A DNA stretch of 17,736 nt from RBG-16-68-21 sp035286665 (GTDB lineage: Bacteria; Actinomycetota; Acidimicrobiia; Spongiisociales; UBA11373): assembly GCA_035286665.1 (NCBI GenBank), contig DATECY010000146.1:1-17736 (forward strand), given 5' to 3'. The notes beneath the pieces are model-generated. The model worked only from the letters and a program-made list of their open reading frames with translations, made no database searches and had not been told where the DNA came from. The stretch's first letter is position 1. Each line of letters opens with the position of its first letter. Of this stretch, positions 1 to 6,527 are shown in pieces. The position numbers were made by a program, and so were the translations under genes.

Positions 1-181
1 TGATCTGCGAGGCCGTGCAGCGCAATCTCGGGGGGCCGTCGCGCCGATGGGTCTCTTCCGTACCGAGGGGTCGGCACGGCCGGCGTGGGAGGTCGGGATG
101 GCAGGGGACCGACCCTGCCCCATCGGAGGCGTCTCGCCTGCTGCCACGTGGCCAATTTCCCCCTGCCGCTACCTTGATGGG
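1..181. other. Left edge and upstream region of the LCP gene, no gene supported
   Basis: Reading frames 2 and 3 are open across this stretch but show no recognisable protein, and frame 2 simply runs into the LCP gene. A 7-bp hairpin is present (arms 100-106 and 113-119, loop of six). A perfect palindrome GCCACGTGGC lies at 144-153, about where the -35 element of the downstream promoter would fall. Nothing else is evident. Confidence 0.5.
170..175 (+). promoter_or_regulatory. -10 box of a leaderless promoter for the LCP gene
   Basis: TACCTT matches the actinobacterial TANNNT -10 consensus. It is followed by six bases and then an in-frame GTG at 182, the spacing at which transcription would start on the start codon itself. 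The same arrangement recurs at five other genes in the window, which strengthens the call. No clear -35 element is seen; the palindrome at 144-153 occupies that position. Confidence 0.55.
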
Positions 182-1783
182 GTGGCCGACGCGTCCCCCG
201 AGACCCCAACCCCGGGGCGTGGCCGTGCCCTGGGCGCGGCTGCGCTGTCCCTCGTCGTCCCCGGGGTCGGGCAGTGGGTCGTCGGGCGGCGGCGTCGTGC
301 GGTGCCCTACCTCGCCGTCAGCGGTGTCCTGGTGGTCGTTGCTCTCGTCGTGGCGGCGAGGGGAGAGGTGTTCATCCTTCGTCTGCTGGTACAGCCCCGC
401 TGGCTGACCACCTTCATCGTCGCCAACGCCGCGATCGGCGTGTTCCGCCTCGTCGCCTCGATCGACGCATATCGGGTTGCGGCTGCGGGGACGCGGTTCG
501 GTTCATGGACGCTCCACGGTCTGGTGGCGCCTGTTCTCGTCCTCGTGCTGGTGGCCCCACACGTGCTGCTGGGGACACGCTCTTCTCGCCTGCTCGATCT
601 GCTCGACCGGGTGTTCGTCGAGGACACGCGGGTGGCCACCGAACAGTTGCGTGCTCGCTTCTCTGCCGAGGCAGCACGCAGCGGCGGCTACGTGCCACCG
701 ATTGCCACGACGACGACGGCGGCGGGTGAGGGGCTCCATCCCCAGTACCCGGATGGGATGCCTCGGCCGGTGCGCACCTATTACGGAGAGGTGGTCGACG
801 CCCAGGTCGAGCCGATCGACATCGACCGGATCACCGTGCTCCTCGTCGGTGGCGACGCCGGGCCGGGCCGTACCGGACTGCGCACCGACGTCATGGTGCT
901 CGCCAGCCTCGACCCGGTCACGCACCAGGCCGTCCTCACCAGCATCTCCCGTGAGCTCACCGGGTTCCTGCTCCCGCGCGAACTCCGCAAGCCGCTGGAG
1001 TGGCGACAGGACGCCATCTGGTCGCTCGCCAGCCAGGCCGAAGCCAACGGGACTTCGCTGGCGACCGATCCTCTCCCCGAAGAGCGGGACCCGGCAGTGT
1101 GGCTCGACCGCATCAATGCCATCTATCCCTTCTCGCACACGCTTACGTCGCTGTACCCGAACGGCGTGGATCCGGGGATGGAGGCTTTGCGCCAGACGCT
1201 CCAGCAGACCCTGGGACTGCGCATCGACTTCTACGTGCTGGTCGACTTCGCCGGATTCGTCGACGTCGTGGATGCCATCGGGGGTGTAGACATCACGTCT
1301 CCCACCTCGATGCATGTGCAGTTCTCGCCGGCAAAGGCGGGTGAGGACGACACCATCATCAACATCCGGGCCGGTCGCAATCACCTGGACGGGCGCACTG
1401 CTCTCGCCTATGTGCGCAACCGGAGCGACTCGAACGACGTGGTCCGCACGCGTCGGCAGCGCTGTCTCTTGCGCGAGGTGGCCGCGCAGATGGATCCACT
1501 CACGGTGTTGCTCAACTTCGGCGCCATCGCCACCGCAGTCGAGAACCACACGACGACGAACCTCCCGCTCCGACTGCTTCCCGACCTCATCACCGCGGTG
1601 GCCCAACTCGAGCCCACGGAGATCGCCACCTGGGCGATCCAGCAGGGCTCGACCATGGCTCCCAAAGCCGACTACCACGGCCTCCCCATCCTCGACGTCA
1701 CCGAGACGAGGCGGCGGCTCGCCGACGTCCTGCGGGGAGTGGACGAGGGGGCACCGGTCGTCGGTGCCGAGGAGTGTGGGTGA
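182..1783 (+). CDS. LytR-CpsA-Psr (LCP) family cell-wall glycopolymer ligase with multi-pass N-terminus
   Basis: Members of this family transfer lipid-linked glycopolymers such as teichoic acid or arabinogalactan precursors onto peptidoglycan outside the membrane. The 533-residue product starts with a module containing a PGVGQWVVG-type motif, like TM2-domain proteins, and roughly four hydrophobic segments. A linker follows and then the LCP catalytic domain. That domain shows VLLVGGDAG, the RTDVMVLASLD strand carrying the catalytic aspartate, TSISREL with its conserved Arg, FVDVVDAIGGVDI, and the C-terminal YVRNRSDSNDVVRTRRQR block that binds pyrophosphate. I chose GTG182 because of the -10 box six bases upstream; ATG98 and ATG47 are in frame, but their extra residues look non-coding. 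The gene converges on the small minus-strand gene at 1858. The family is certain, the glycopolymer substrate unknown. Confidence 0.9.
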   Translation: MADASPETPTPGRGRALGAAALSLVVPGVGQWVVGRRRRAVPYLAVSGVLVVVALVVAARGEVFILRLLVQPRWLTTFIVANAAIGVFRLVASIDAYRVAAAGTRFGSWTLHGLVAPVLVLVLVAPHVLLGTRSSRLLDLLDRVFVEDTRVATEQLRARFSAEAARSGGYVPPIATTTTAAGEGLHPQYPDGMPRPVRTYYGEVVDAQVEPIDIDRITVLLVGGDAGPGRTGLRTDVMVLASLDPVTHQAVLTSISRELTGFLLPRELRKPLEWRQDAIWSLASQAEANGTSLATDPLPEERDPAVWLDRINAIYPFSHTLTSLYPNGVDPGMEALRQTLQQTLGLRIDFYVLVDFAGFVDVVDAIGGVDITSPTSMHVQFSPAKAGEDDTIINIRAGRNHLDGRTALAYVRNRSDSNDVVRTRRQRCLLREVAAQMDPLTVLLNFGAIATAVENHTTTNLPLRLLPDLITAVAQLEPTEIATWAIQQGSTMAPKADYHGLPILDVTETRRRLADVLRGVDEGAPVVGAEECG

Positions 1784-1857
1784 GAATCGGGCCGTAGGGG
1801 CGCGCTCGCAGACGACCGAGGAGCCGTCCCTGGCCGAACCGGGAGCGTGCAGCCGAC

Positions 1858-2040
1858 TCAGACGGTGGAGCGCTCGATCCTGATCGGATCGAGATAGGCG
1901 CCGGTGAGCGACGAGACGTGCCCGTCCTCCCACTGGACCTCGACCGTCGGGCCGCGAACCGCCAGGACCTTCCCCGAACGGGGAATCTGGCCGACGCGCT
2001 TGCTGAGCTCACGGACGCGCATGCCCTTGCGGAGTCTCAC
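1858..2040 (-). CDS. Small DUF1918-like protein
   Basis: This 60-residue protein has an N-terminal basic stretch (VRLRKGMRV) and a beta-rich core reading GKVLAVRGPTVEVQWEDGH near residues 24-42, followed by a tail ending in RSTV. The VRWEDG-like pattern resembles the small actinobacterial DUF1918 proteins, which fold as an SH3-like barrel and have no established function. The frame stays open upstream to 2184, but that extension is proline/arginine-rich low complexity. GTG at 2038-2040 is preferred because a TACGGT -10 box lies six bases upstream. It is probably monocistronic, with the LCP gene converging on it. Confidence 0.6.
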   Translation of the reverse strand: MRLRKGMRVRELSKRVGQIPRSGKVLAVRGPTVEVQWEDGHVSSLTGAYLDPIRIERSTV

Positions 2041-2046
2041 GGCATC

Positions 2047-2052
2047 ACCGTA
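2047..2052 (-). promoter_or_regulatory. -10 box of a leaderless promoter for the small DUF1918-like gene
   Basis: On the minus strand this reads TACGGT, followed by six bases (gatgcc) and the GTG start at 2040. The spacing equals that of the LCP, helix-hairpin-helix and 13118 genes. Confidence 0.55.
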
Positions 2053-2193
2053 GGACTGATCGATCCCGGTCGGGGAGGGGACAATGGCCCCGCTTCGCTG
2101 GGGATTCAGCAGCCGCCGGGGGTCGGGTTGGGTGCTTGGTGCCGGGCGTGGTCGCGGTGGCGGTCTGGGGGCGGTGCGAGGCACCGGGTTGTT

Positions 2194-2313
2194 GCCCTCA
2201 CCGCTCGGCCTTCGGCCTCGCGCCTCCCCCGTCGGAACGGGGGAGGCTCAGGAGGGGCTTTCACTGCTCGGCGTTCGGCCTCGCGCCTCCACGGTCGGAA
2301 CGGGGGGGGAGGC
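2194..2313. repeat. Two tandem copies of a palindromic GC-rich repeat
   Basis: Copy 1 (2194-2247) and copy 2 (2257-2313) share the order: a CACYGCTCGG block, a TTCGGCCTCGCGCCTCC block, GTCGGAACGGG, and a closing GGAGGC. In copy 1 the arms 2222-2232 and 2237-2247 are perfectly complementary over 11 bp with a four-base loop. In copy 2 the stem is eroded to about six pairs (2285-2290 with 2308-2313). A partial third copy of the left block lies at 2329-2348 and overlaps the malic enzyme stop codon. The layout resembles REP-type elements found at 3' ends of genes. Whether it acts in termination, in mRNA stability or as a mobile repeat cannot be told from one locus. Confidence 0.65.
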
Positions 2314-2320
2314 TGTTCAA

Positions 2321-2333
2321 CGGGCAACGCCCG
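2321..2333 (-). terminator. Short hairpin just downstream of malic enzyme
   Basis: CGGGC-AAC-GCCCG is a perfect 5-bp stem with a three-base loop, beginning two bases after the malic enzyme stop on the minus strand. There is no clear T-run, so it could be a weak or Rho-assisted terminator, or simply part of the adjoining repeat array. Confidence 0.3.
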
Positions 2334-2334
2334 C

Positions 2335-4035
2335 TCACACCGCTCGGTATGGCACGTAGGTGGGCTTCCACATGGCTCGGTCGATGGCGCTTTCGAGGTC
2401 GTCCATCGGCTCGGCCACTCCCTCGGCGATCCCGACCGTGGCGACCTCGATCGCCACGCGCCGCGAGACGGCGCGCACGTCGGTGATCGGGGGATAGAGC
2501 GAACCCACCTTGAGGTGGTCGTCGCTGACCGCTTCGGCCAAGGCTCGCGCCGCGGCGAGGAACATGCCGACCGTCACCATCCGTGCCCGGGTGACCATCG
2601 TTCCCAGTCCGATGCCGGGGAACACGAACATGTTGTTCGCCTGTCCGATCCGGTGACGCGATCCGTCGAAGTTGACGTCGTCGAACGGGCTTCCTGTCGC
2701 CACCAGTGCCCGGCCCTCCGACCACAGAATGATGTCGGATGGGAGCGCCTCGGTGAACAACGTGGGATTGGACATCGGCATGATGATCGGCCGGTCGTGG
2801 GCGGCGGCCATCGCCGCGACCATCGATCGGGTGAACGACCCCGGCTTGCCGGTGACACCGATGAGGATCGAAGGCAGATGATGGGCGACACAGGCATCGA
2901 GGTCGATCGTGTGCCCGTGCTGGCCCCATCCAGCGACCCGTGCCGGGTCGGTGGCGAACTCCCGCTTGCGGTCGACCAGGTCGGTGCGATCCGAGGTCAC
3001 CAGCCCGTGGCTGTCGGTCATCATGATTCGCTGCCCGGCCTCGTCGGCGGTGAGTCCGTCCTCGACCATGGCGGCCTTGATCTGCCGTGCGATTCCGATC
3101 CCGGCCGATCCGGATCCGGCGATGACGACCTTGTGGTCCGACATCCTCTCGCCGAGCAGTCGCATCGCCGCGTACAGGCCGCCGACCACCATCGCCGCGG
3201 TCCCCTGGATGTCGTCGTTGAACGACGGCAGAACCTCGCGATAGGTCTCGAGATGGCGGAAGGACGTGCTGTTGGCGAAGTCCTCCCACTGGAGGATCGC
3301 GCCGGGATAGAGGGTCTTGACGGCGGTGACGAGTTCGGCGACCAGCTCCCAGTAGGTGTCGCCGCGCACTCGATGCGACGGATACCCCAGGTACAGGGGA
3401 TCGTTGAGGAGTTCCAGATTGTCGGTGCCGACGTCGAGTGAGATGGGGAGGCACACCGCCGGGTGGATTCCTGCGGCGGCCGTATACAGGGCAAGCTTGC
3501 CGATCGGGATGCCCATCCCACCGGCTCCCTGGTCGCCGATGCCGAGGATGCGCTCATTGTCGGTCACGACGATCACCTTGGCGTCGGTGACGTCGCTGTT
3601 ACGGAGGCGCGCCGCCACCGAGCCGACGTCGTCGGGCGTGATATAGACACCGCGGCCACGGCGGAAGATGTGGCTCCAGGTGCGGCACGCCTCGGCGACC
3701 GTCGGCGTGTAGATCAGCGGCACGGTCTCCTCGAGGTTCTCGGTGACGAGGCGATAGAACAGCGACTCGTTGCGGTCGTGGAGGCTTGCCAGGTAGATGT
3801 GCTTCTGGAGGTTGGTGTCCTTGGCCCGCATCTGGTCGAGACAACGGGCCACCTGCTGCTCGTGGGTCGAGATGTGGCTGGGGAGCAGGCCAGCCAGGCC
3901 GAGGGTGAGCCGCTCGTCGAGAGGAAAGGCAGTGCCCTTGTTGAGCACCGGATCCTCCAATACCTGCCGGCCCCGCTCGGTGACCGGGAGGTACTCCTGG
4001 CCGGTCTCAGGATCAAAAGTGGTTTGGTACCGCAT
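2335..4035 (-). CDS. NAD-type malic enzyme (malate dehydrogenase, oxaloacetate-decarboxylating)
   Basis: The enzyme oxidatively decarboxylates malate to pyruvate, linking the TCA cycle to pyruvate in the cytosol. At 566 residues it matches the long bacterial/eukaryotic malic enzyme family (SfcA/MaeA-like), not the short or PTA-fused forms. Visible motifs are YTPTVAEAC with the catalytic Tyr near residue 109, GDQGAGGMGIPIGKLALY with the catalytic Lys near 180, the metal-binding region FNDDIQGTA, the dinucleotide-binding GSGSAGIGIA, and MSNPTLFTEA. The block after the fold reads MTDSHGLV. Whether NAD or NADP is preferred cannot be read reliably. The start is ATG4035, with a TAGGGT -10 box nine bases upstream. 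An exporter gene lies 75 bp upstream in the same direction, but the intervening promoter and hairpin suggest separate transcription. Confidence 0.93.
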   Translation of the reverse strand: MRYQTTFDPETGQEYLPVTERGRQVLEDPVLNKGTAFPLDERLTLGLAGLLPSHISTHEQQVARCLDQMRAKDTNLQKHIYLASLHDRNESLFYRLVTENLEETVPLIYTPTVAEACRTWSHIFRRGRGVYITPDDVGSVAARLRNSDVTDAKVIVVTDNERILGIGDQGAGGMGIPIGKLALYTAAAGIHPAVCLPISLDVGTDNLELLNDPLYLGYPSHRVRGDTYWELVAELVTAVKTLYPGAILQWEDFANSTSFRHLETYREVLPSFNDDIQGTAAMVVGGLYAAMRLLGERMSDHKVVIAGSGSAGIGIARQIKAAMVEDGLTADEAGQRIMMTDSHGLVTSDRTDLVDRKREFATDPARVAGWGQHGHTIDLDACVAHHLPSILIGVTGKPGSFTRSMVAAMAAAHDRPIIMPMSNPTLFTEALPSDIILWSEGRALVATGSPFDDVNFDGSRHRIGQANNMFVFPGIGLGTMVTRARMVTVGMFLAAARALAEAVSDDHLKVGSLYPPITDVRAVSRRVAIEVATVGIAEGVAEPMDDLESAIDRAMWKPTYVPYRAV

Positions 4036-4044
4036 GGCACCTTC

Positions 4045-4050
4045 ACCCTA
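4045..4050 (-). promoter_or_regulatory. -10 box upstream of malic enzyme
   Basis: TAGGGT on the minus strand lies nine bases before ATG4035, so the mRNA would have at most a two- or three-base leader. The same hexamer precedes the gamma-glutamyltransferase gene. Confidence 0.45.
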
Positions 4051-4083
4051 CGCCCCATCCTCGGGGGCGGCCCGGGCCTTTTG

Positions 4084-4110
4084 CCCACTCTCTGCGGCGT
4101 TCGGAGTGGG
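4084..4110 (-). terminator. Hairpin directly after the LysE-type exporter stop codon
   Basis: On the minus strand CCCACTC and GAGTGGG (7 bp, 13-base loop) begin right after the stop codon of the exporter gene. The bases that follow are CAAAAGG, not a T-run, so this is a candidate for a non-canonical terminator or a 3'-end-protecting structure. Confidence 0.35.
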
Positions 4111-4731
4111 TCAGCCGAAGGCGACGGCCGCCGCCAGGGCCAACACGATGAGGTTGCCGGCCACGGTGGCTCCGATGCGGAACCGGCCCGGCAGGGCGTG
4201 GTGTGCGACGCCTCCGATGCCGGCGAGCAGGGTCTGCCAGGAGAGTGAGGCGGCGAAGGCGGCGACAGCGAACACGGTGCCCTCGGCCGGGCTGAGCCCG
4301 GTGGCGATGCCCGAGCCGACCACGAAGACGGTGAAGTACACGATGGTGAGCGGGTTGATGATCGTGAGACCGACGAACTTCCGGTAGGTACGCGCCACAC
4401 CGGCCGTGACGCCAGACGGTCCCACCGGTAGGCGGCGAGGGCCCTGGCGCGCCGCGCCGATGAGTCCGACGACGGCGATGGTTGCCAGCACCAATGCACT
4501 CGCGTACCGAAACGGCATCTGCACCGATGACACCGCCGATGCCACCGCGGCGCCTCCGGCGGCAGCGGTGGCCGCATAGAGCAGGTCTGCGGTGGCCGCC
4601 CCTGCCCCGGCAGCGGCTGCGGTGCGGAAACCGTTCCGGATCCCGGTATCGACGATGAGAACGGCGATCGCACCCACGGGGATGGCGATCCCGTACCCGG
4701 CGAGCAGCCCGTTGACGAACGCGTGAACCAC
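4111..4731 (-). CDS. LysE/RhtB-family amino-acid exporter-like membrane protein
   Basis: The 206-residue protein is hydrophobic throughout, with about six membrane segments. It begins AFVNGLLAGYGIAIPVGAIAV, the typical N-terminal helix of LysE/RhtB translocators with its conserved GxxxPGP-like turn here read as IPVGA. It also carries INPLTIVYFTVF near residues 128-139, matching the NPK/NP motif of the second half. The family exports amino acids or related small molecules by proton antiport; the substrate cannot be inferred. The start is GTG at 4731, with an AGGGG ribosome-binding site seven bases upstream. It sits between a P-loop protein gene and malic enzyme, with hairpins on both sides, so it may be transcribed alone. 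Confidence 0.85.
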   Translation of the reverse strand: MVHAFVNGLLAGYGIAIPVGAIAVLIVDTGIRNGFRTAAAAGAGAATADLLYAATAAAGGAAVASAVSSVQMPFRYASALVLATIAVVGLIGAARQGPRRLPVGPSGVTAGVARTYRKFVGLTIINPLTIVYFTVFVVGSGIATGLSPAEGTVFAVAAFAASLSWQTLLAGIGGVAHHALPGRFRIGATVAGNLIVLALAAAVAFG

Positions 4732-4751
4732 CTGATCACCCCTGAAGGAAC

Positions 4752-4785
4752 ACCACGCCCCCGGTTTCTGGCTCGGGGGCGTGGT
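4752..4785 (-). terminator. Strong hairpin between the P-loop gene and the LysE-type gene
   Basis: Arms 4752-4763 and 4774-4785 are perfectly complementary over 12 GC-rich base pairs with a 10-base loop. On the minus strand the 3' side continues GTTCCTTC, a weak pyrimidine tract. It lies 52 bp past the stop codon of the P-loop gene and just before the exporter's ribosome-binding site. The best reading is a terminator of the upstream gene. Confidence 0.6.
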
Positions 4786-4808
4786 CGAGTTGGAGGGTGC
4801 CGTGGGCA

Positions 4809-4829
4809 GCCCCTCACTCCGCTGGGGGC
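4809..4829 (-). repeat. Short GC hairpin related to the repeat near malic enzyme
   Basis: GCCCC and GGGGC arms (4809-4813, 4825-4829) enclose an 11-base loop shortly after the stop codon at 4837. The stretch reads CTCACTCCGCTGGG on the plus strand, similar to CTCACACCGCTCGG at the malic enzyme stop and CTCACCGCTCGG in the tandem repeat, suggesting a dispersed 3'-end element. Confidence 0.35.
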
Positions 4830-4836
4830 GAATGTA

Positions 4837-5808
4837 TCAGCCCGGCGAGGGTGGCGCGTCGTCGATTCGGCCGAGAGCGGAGGCGAGATCGGCGTGGAGC
4901 GCGGCAATCCGCTCGGGAGCCCACCGAGAGGGGTCCTCGCGCAGAAACGAGGTGCGGTCCGCTCGATTGTCGAATCGTGCTACCGGTAACCCGAACCCCC
5001 CATGAGGGGAGTCCACCGCGACGGTGCCCGGCACGGGCGAAGTGCGTTCCAGCCAATCCATGTCATCCATGCCGTAGTCGTCACGCATCACCGATTCGGG
5101 CACACCGTGATGGAGGATCGAGGCGTCTCCCTCTGACCCGACGACAGCCCGTTCCCGGTTGCGGCGCCGGCTTTCGTCCGGCGTCACCCAGACGTACAGG
5201 ATCGCCGCCCGTTCCAGGATCGACGGCGACAGCGCCGCCAGGGATGATCGGTACCCGAGCGGGTCGGGGAGTGGGGGAGATGCCCCTTCGGGCCCTCCCC
5301 TGGCGAACTCGATGATGACGGTGCTCGATGCCAGATCGGCGCCCTGTCCGCGGGGGAGACCTGCGGCGAGATCGGCGGCATCGTCGGCGATCGCCGCTGC
5401 CACCTCAGAGAACGCGCTTGGTAGGGCGGGAGCATGGATGCCCGCCCGATGGCGGGCGGCGTCGATCCGGTCGATGAGCGCCACCGGATCGGGATCTGCA
5501 GGTCCGGGCTCGGACAAAGCCCCGAAGTCGTCGTCGACGAGGTGGATGAGGGTCAGCCAATCGCGGGGGTCCCGAAACGACGACTCCTCCGACGTGAAGA
5601 AGACGGGTTCGATCCCGAGGTGACGCTGCTCCTCGGAGATCCGGCGCATGACGTGGACGTACGGGTAGTCGTCCAACTGGATCGTCGTTCCCAACGGGAG
5701 CGGGGCGAGACCGGGATCGACGTGTTCGAGATAGCGCCTGATCTCGGACTTGCCAGCGGCGGGGAGAGCGAGCAGGAGGAGAACGGGGATCGGGAACATC
5801 GGCACCAT
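4837..5808 (-). CDS. P-loop NTPase, kinase-like, function unknown
   Basis: The 323-residue product begins with a hydrophobic beta strand leading into ALPAAGKS, a Walker A motif near residues 14-21. Next come TIQLDDYPYVHVMRR, an acidic stretch, and WLTLIHLVDDDFG. Later STVIIEFARGG and ILYVWVTPDESRRRNRERAV look like a kinase core strand and a LID-type arginine-rich helix. The overall pattern is that of small-molecule or nucleotide kinases; I do not recognise a named family. The frame is open to 6099, but the extension is low complexity and antisense to the DUF3105 gene. I therefore place the start at ATG5808; ATG5799 (residue 4) is equally possible, and no convincing ribosome-binding site is close. 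It is divergent from the DUF3105 operon. Confidence 0.65.
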   Translation of the reverse strand: MVPMFPIPVLLLLALPAAGKSEIRRYLEHVDPGLAPLPLGTTIQLDDYPYVHVMRRISEEQRHLGIEPVFFTSEESSFRDPRDWLTLIHLVDDDFGALSEPGPADPDPVALIDRIDAARHRAGIHAPALPSAFSEVAAAIADDAADLAAGLPRGQGADLASSTVIIEFARGGPEGASPPLPDPLGYRSSLAALSPSILERAAILYVWVTPDESRRRNRERAVVGSEGDASILHHGVPESVMRDDYGMDDMDWLERTSPVPGTVAVDSPHGGFGLPVARFDNRADRTSFLREDPSRWAPERIAALHADLASALGRIDDAPPSPG

Positions 5809-5852
5809 GCTCGCAGGCGCGTCAGCCTCCTCGTCTCGCGGAGACTTCTTCC

Positions 5853-5900
5853 CTGCCACGTGCCCATTGCTACGTGCCACTGGCGACTTCTTGCCACCTG
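5853..5900. promoter_or_regulatory. Cluster of TGCCAC motifs between divergent genes
   Basis: Three related words occur in 48 bases: CTGCCACGTG (5853-5862), TACGTGCCACTGG (around 5871-5883) and TTGCCACCTG (5891-5900). CTTCTT words sit beside the outer two. CTGCCACGTG also occurs at 141-150 upstream of the LCP gene. The cluster lies between the divergent P-loop and DUF3105 genes, just upstream of the latter's -10 box. It could be an operator array; this is inference from repetition only. Confidence 0.35.
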
Positions 5901-5918
5901 TTAGCCGCTCGCTTCCCG

Positions 5919-5942
5919 TAGATTGGCCCCCCGCACACGGAG
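5919..5942 (+). promoter_or_regulatory. Promoter -10 and ribosome-binding site for the DUF3105 operon
   Basis: TAGATT at 5919-5924 fits TANNNT. Unlike most genes here, this one has a leader with a ribosome-binding site, GGAG at 5939-5942, five bases before ATG5948. This fixes the start of the first operon gene. Confidence 0.5.
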
Positions 5943-5947
5943 TACTC

Positions 5948-6526
5948 ATGCCGACACGACGCACCAAGCCATCACCTGCTCGTTCGACCGCGGACCGGTC
6001 GCGGGCTCGTCGCCCCTGGGTCACCTGGGTGGCCGGAGGCCTTGGCGTGGTGGCGCTCGGTCTGTTCGTGTGGTTCATTGCAGGCGATGTTGCTTCCAAC
6101 CCTCAGGACGACGTCACCGCGCCCGATGGCGTGCAGACCTTCGACGTGGCCAGCGCCAGCCACACCACCGACACTGTCCAGTACCCGCAGGATCCTCCCG
6201 TCGGCGGCCCTCACGACCCCACGCCGATTGCGTGCGGTGTCTACGACGCTCCGATACGCAACGAGAACGCCACCCACGCTCTCGAGCACGGTGCGGTGTG
6301 GATCACCTACCGGCCGGACCTCAGCGCATCCGACGTCTCCGATCTCAACGGCTTCGGCCGCCAATCCGAGATCATCGTCAGCCCGTATCCGAACCTCGAC
6401 TCGGCCGTGGTGATCAGCTCGTGGGGGACCCAGCTGCGACTCGCCGCCGTGGACGACGCGGTGATCGATCAGTTCATTCGGGCATTCAAGAACCAGACCG
6501 CTCCCGAGGCCGCCGCCACGTGTTGA
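5948..6526 (+). CDS. DUF3105 family membrane-anchored protein
   Basis: The 192-residue protein has a basic N-terminus, one membrane segment (about residues 24-48, WVTWVAGGLGVVALGLFVWF) and an external domain. The domain carries the DUF3105 signature: YPQDPPVGGPHDPTP, CGVYDAPIRNENATHALEHG, VWITYRP, and SPYPNLDSAVVISSWGT. The HALEHG histidine/glutamate block is the most conserved part of the family, whose function is not established. The start is ATG5948, supported by GGAG five bases upstream. It is the first gene of a tight operon: the next gene begins one base after its stop. A two-partner role with the exported toroid protein is possible but not shown. Confidence 0.85.
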   Translation: MPTRRTKPSPARSTADRSRARRPWVTWVAGGLGVVALGLFVWFIAGDVASNPQDDVTAPDGVQTFDVASASHTTDTVQYPQDPPVGGPHDPTPIACGVYDAPIRNENATHALEHGAVWITYRPDLSASDVSDLNGFGRQSEIIVSPYPNLDSAVVISSWGTQLRLAAVDDAVIDQFIRAFKNQTAPEAAATC

Positions 6527-6527
6527 C

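Larger units (their letters stand above)
2053..2334. other. Intergenic region with GC-rich repeats, no gene
   Basis: About 280 bases between the small DUF1918-like gene and the malic enzyme stop codon. Frames across it encode only proline/arginine/glycine-rich low complexity. It holds two tandem copies of a roughly 54-57-base inverted-repeat unit, a short hairpin just after the malic enzyme stop, and the upstream part of the small gene's promoter. Confidence 0.6.

Noticed and set aside
503..1933. Long minus-strand open frame opposite the LCP gene
   Set aside because: It is antisense to a clearly recognisable LCP protein, has no family motifs and is arginine/glutamate-rich as expected of GC-rich shadow frames.
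1918..3441. Long plus-strand open frame opposite malic enzyme
   Set aside because: The minus strand encodes conserved malic enzyme motifs; the plus reading is HRR/DRG-rich low complexity and crosses the repeat array.
5809..6099. N-terminal extension of the P-loop protein
   Set aside because: The added residues are low complexity, antisense to the DUF3105 start and promoter, and precede a typical kinase N-terminal beta strand.
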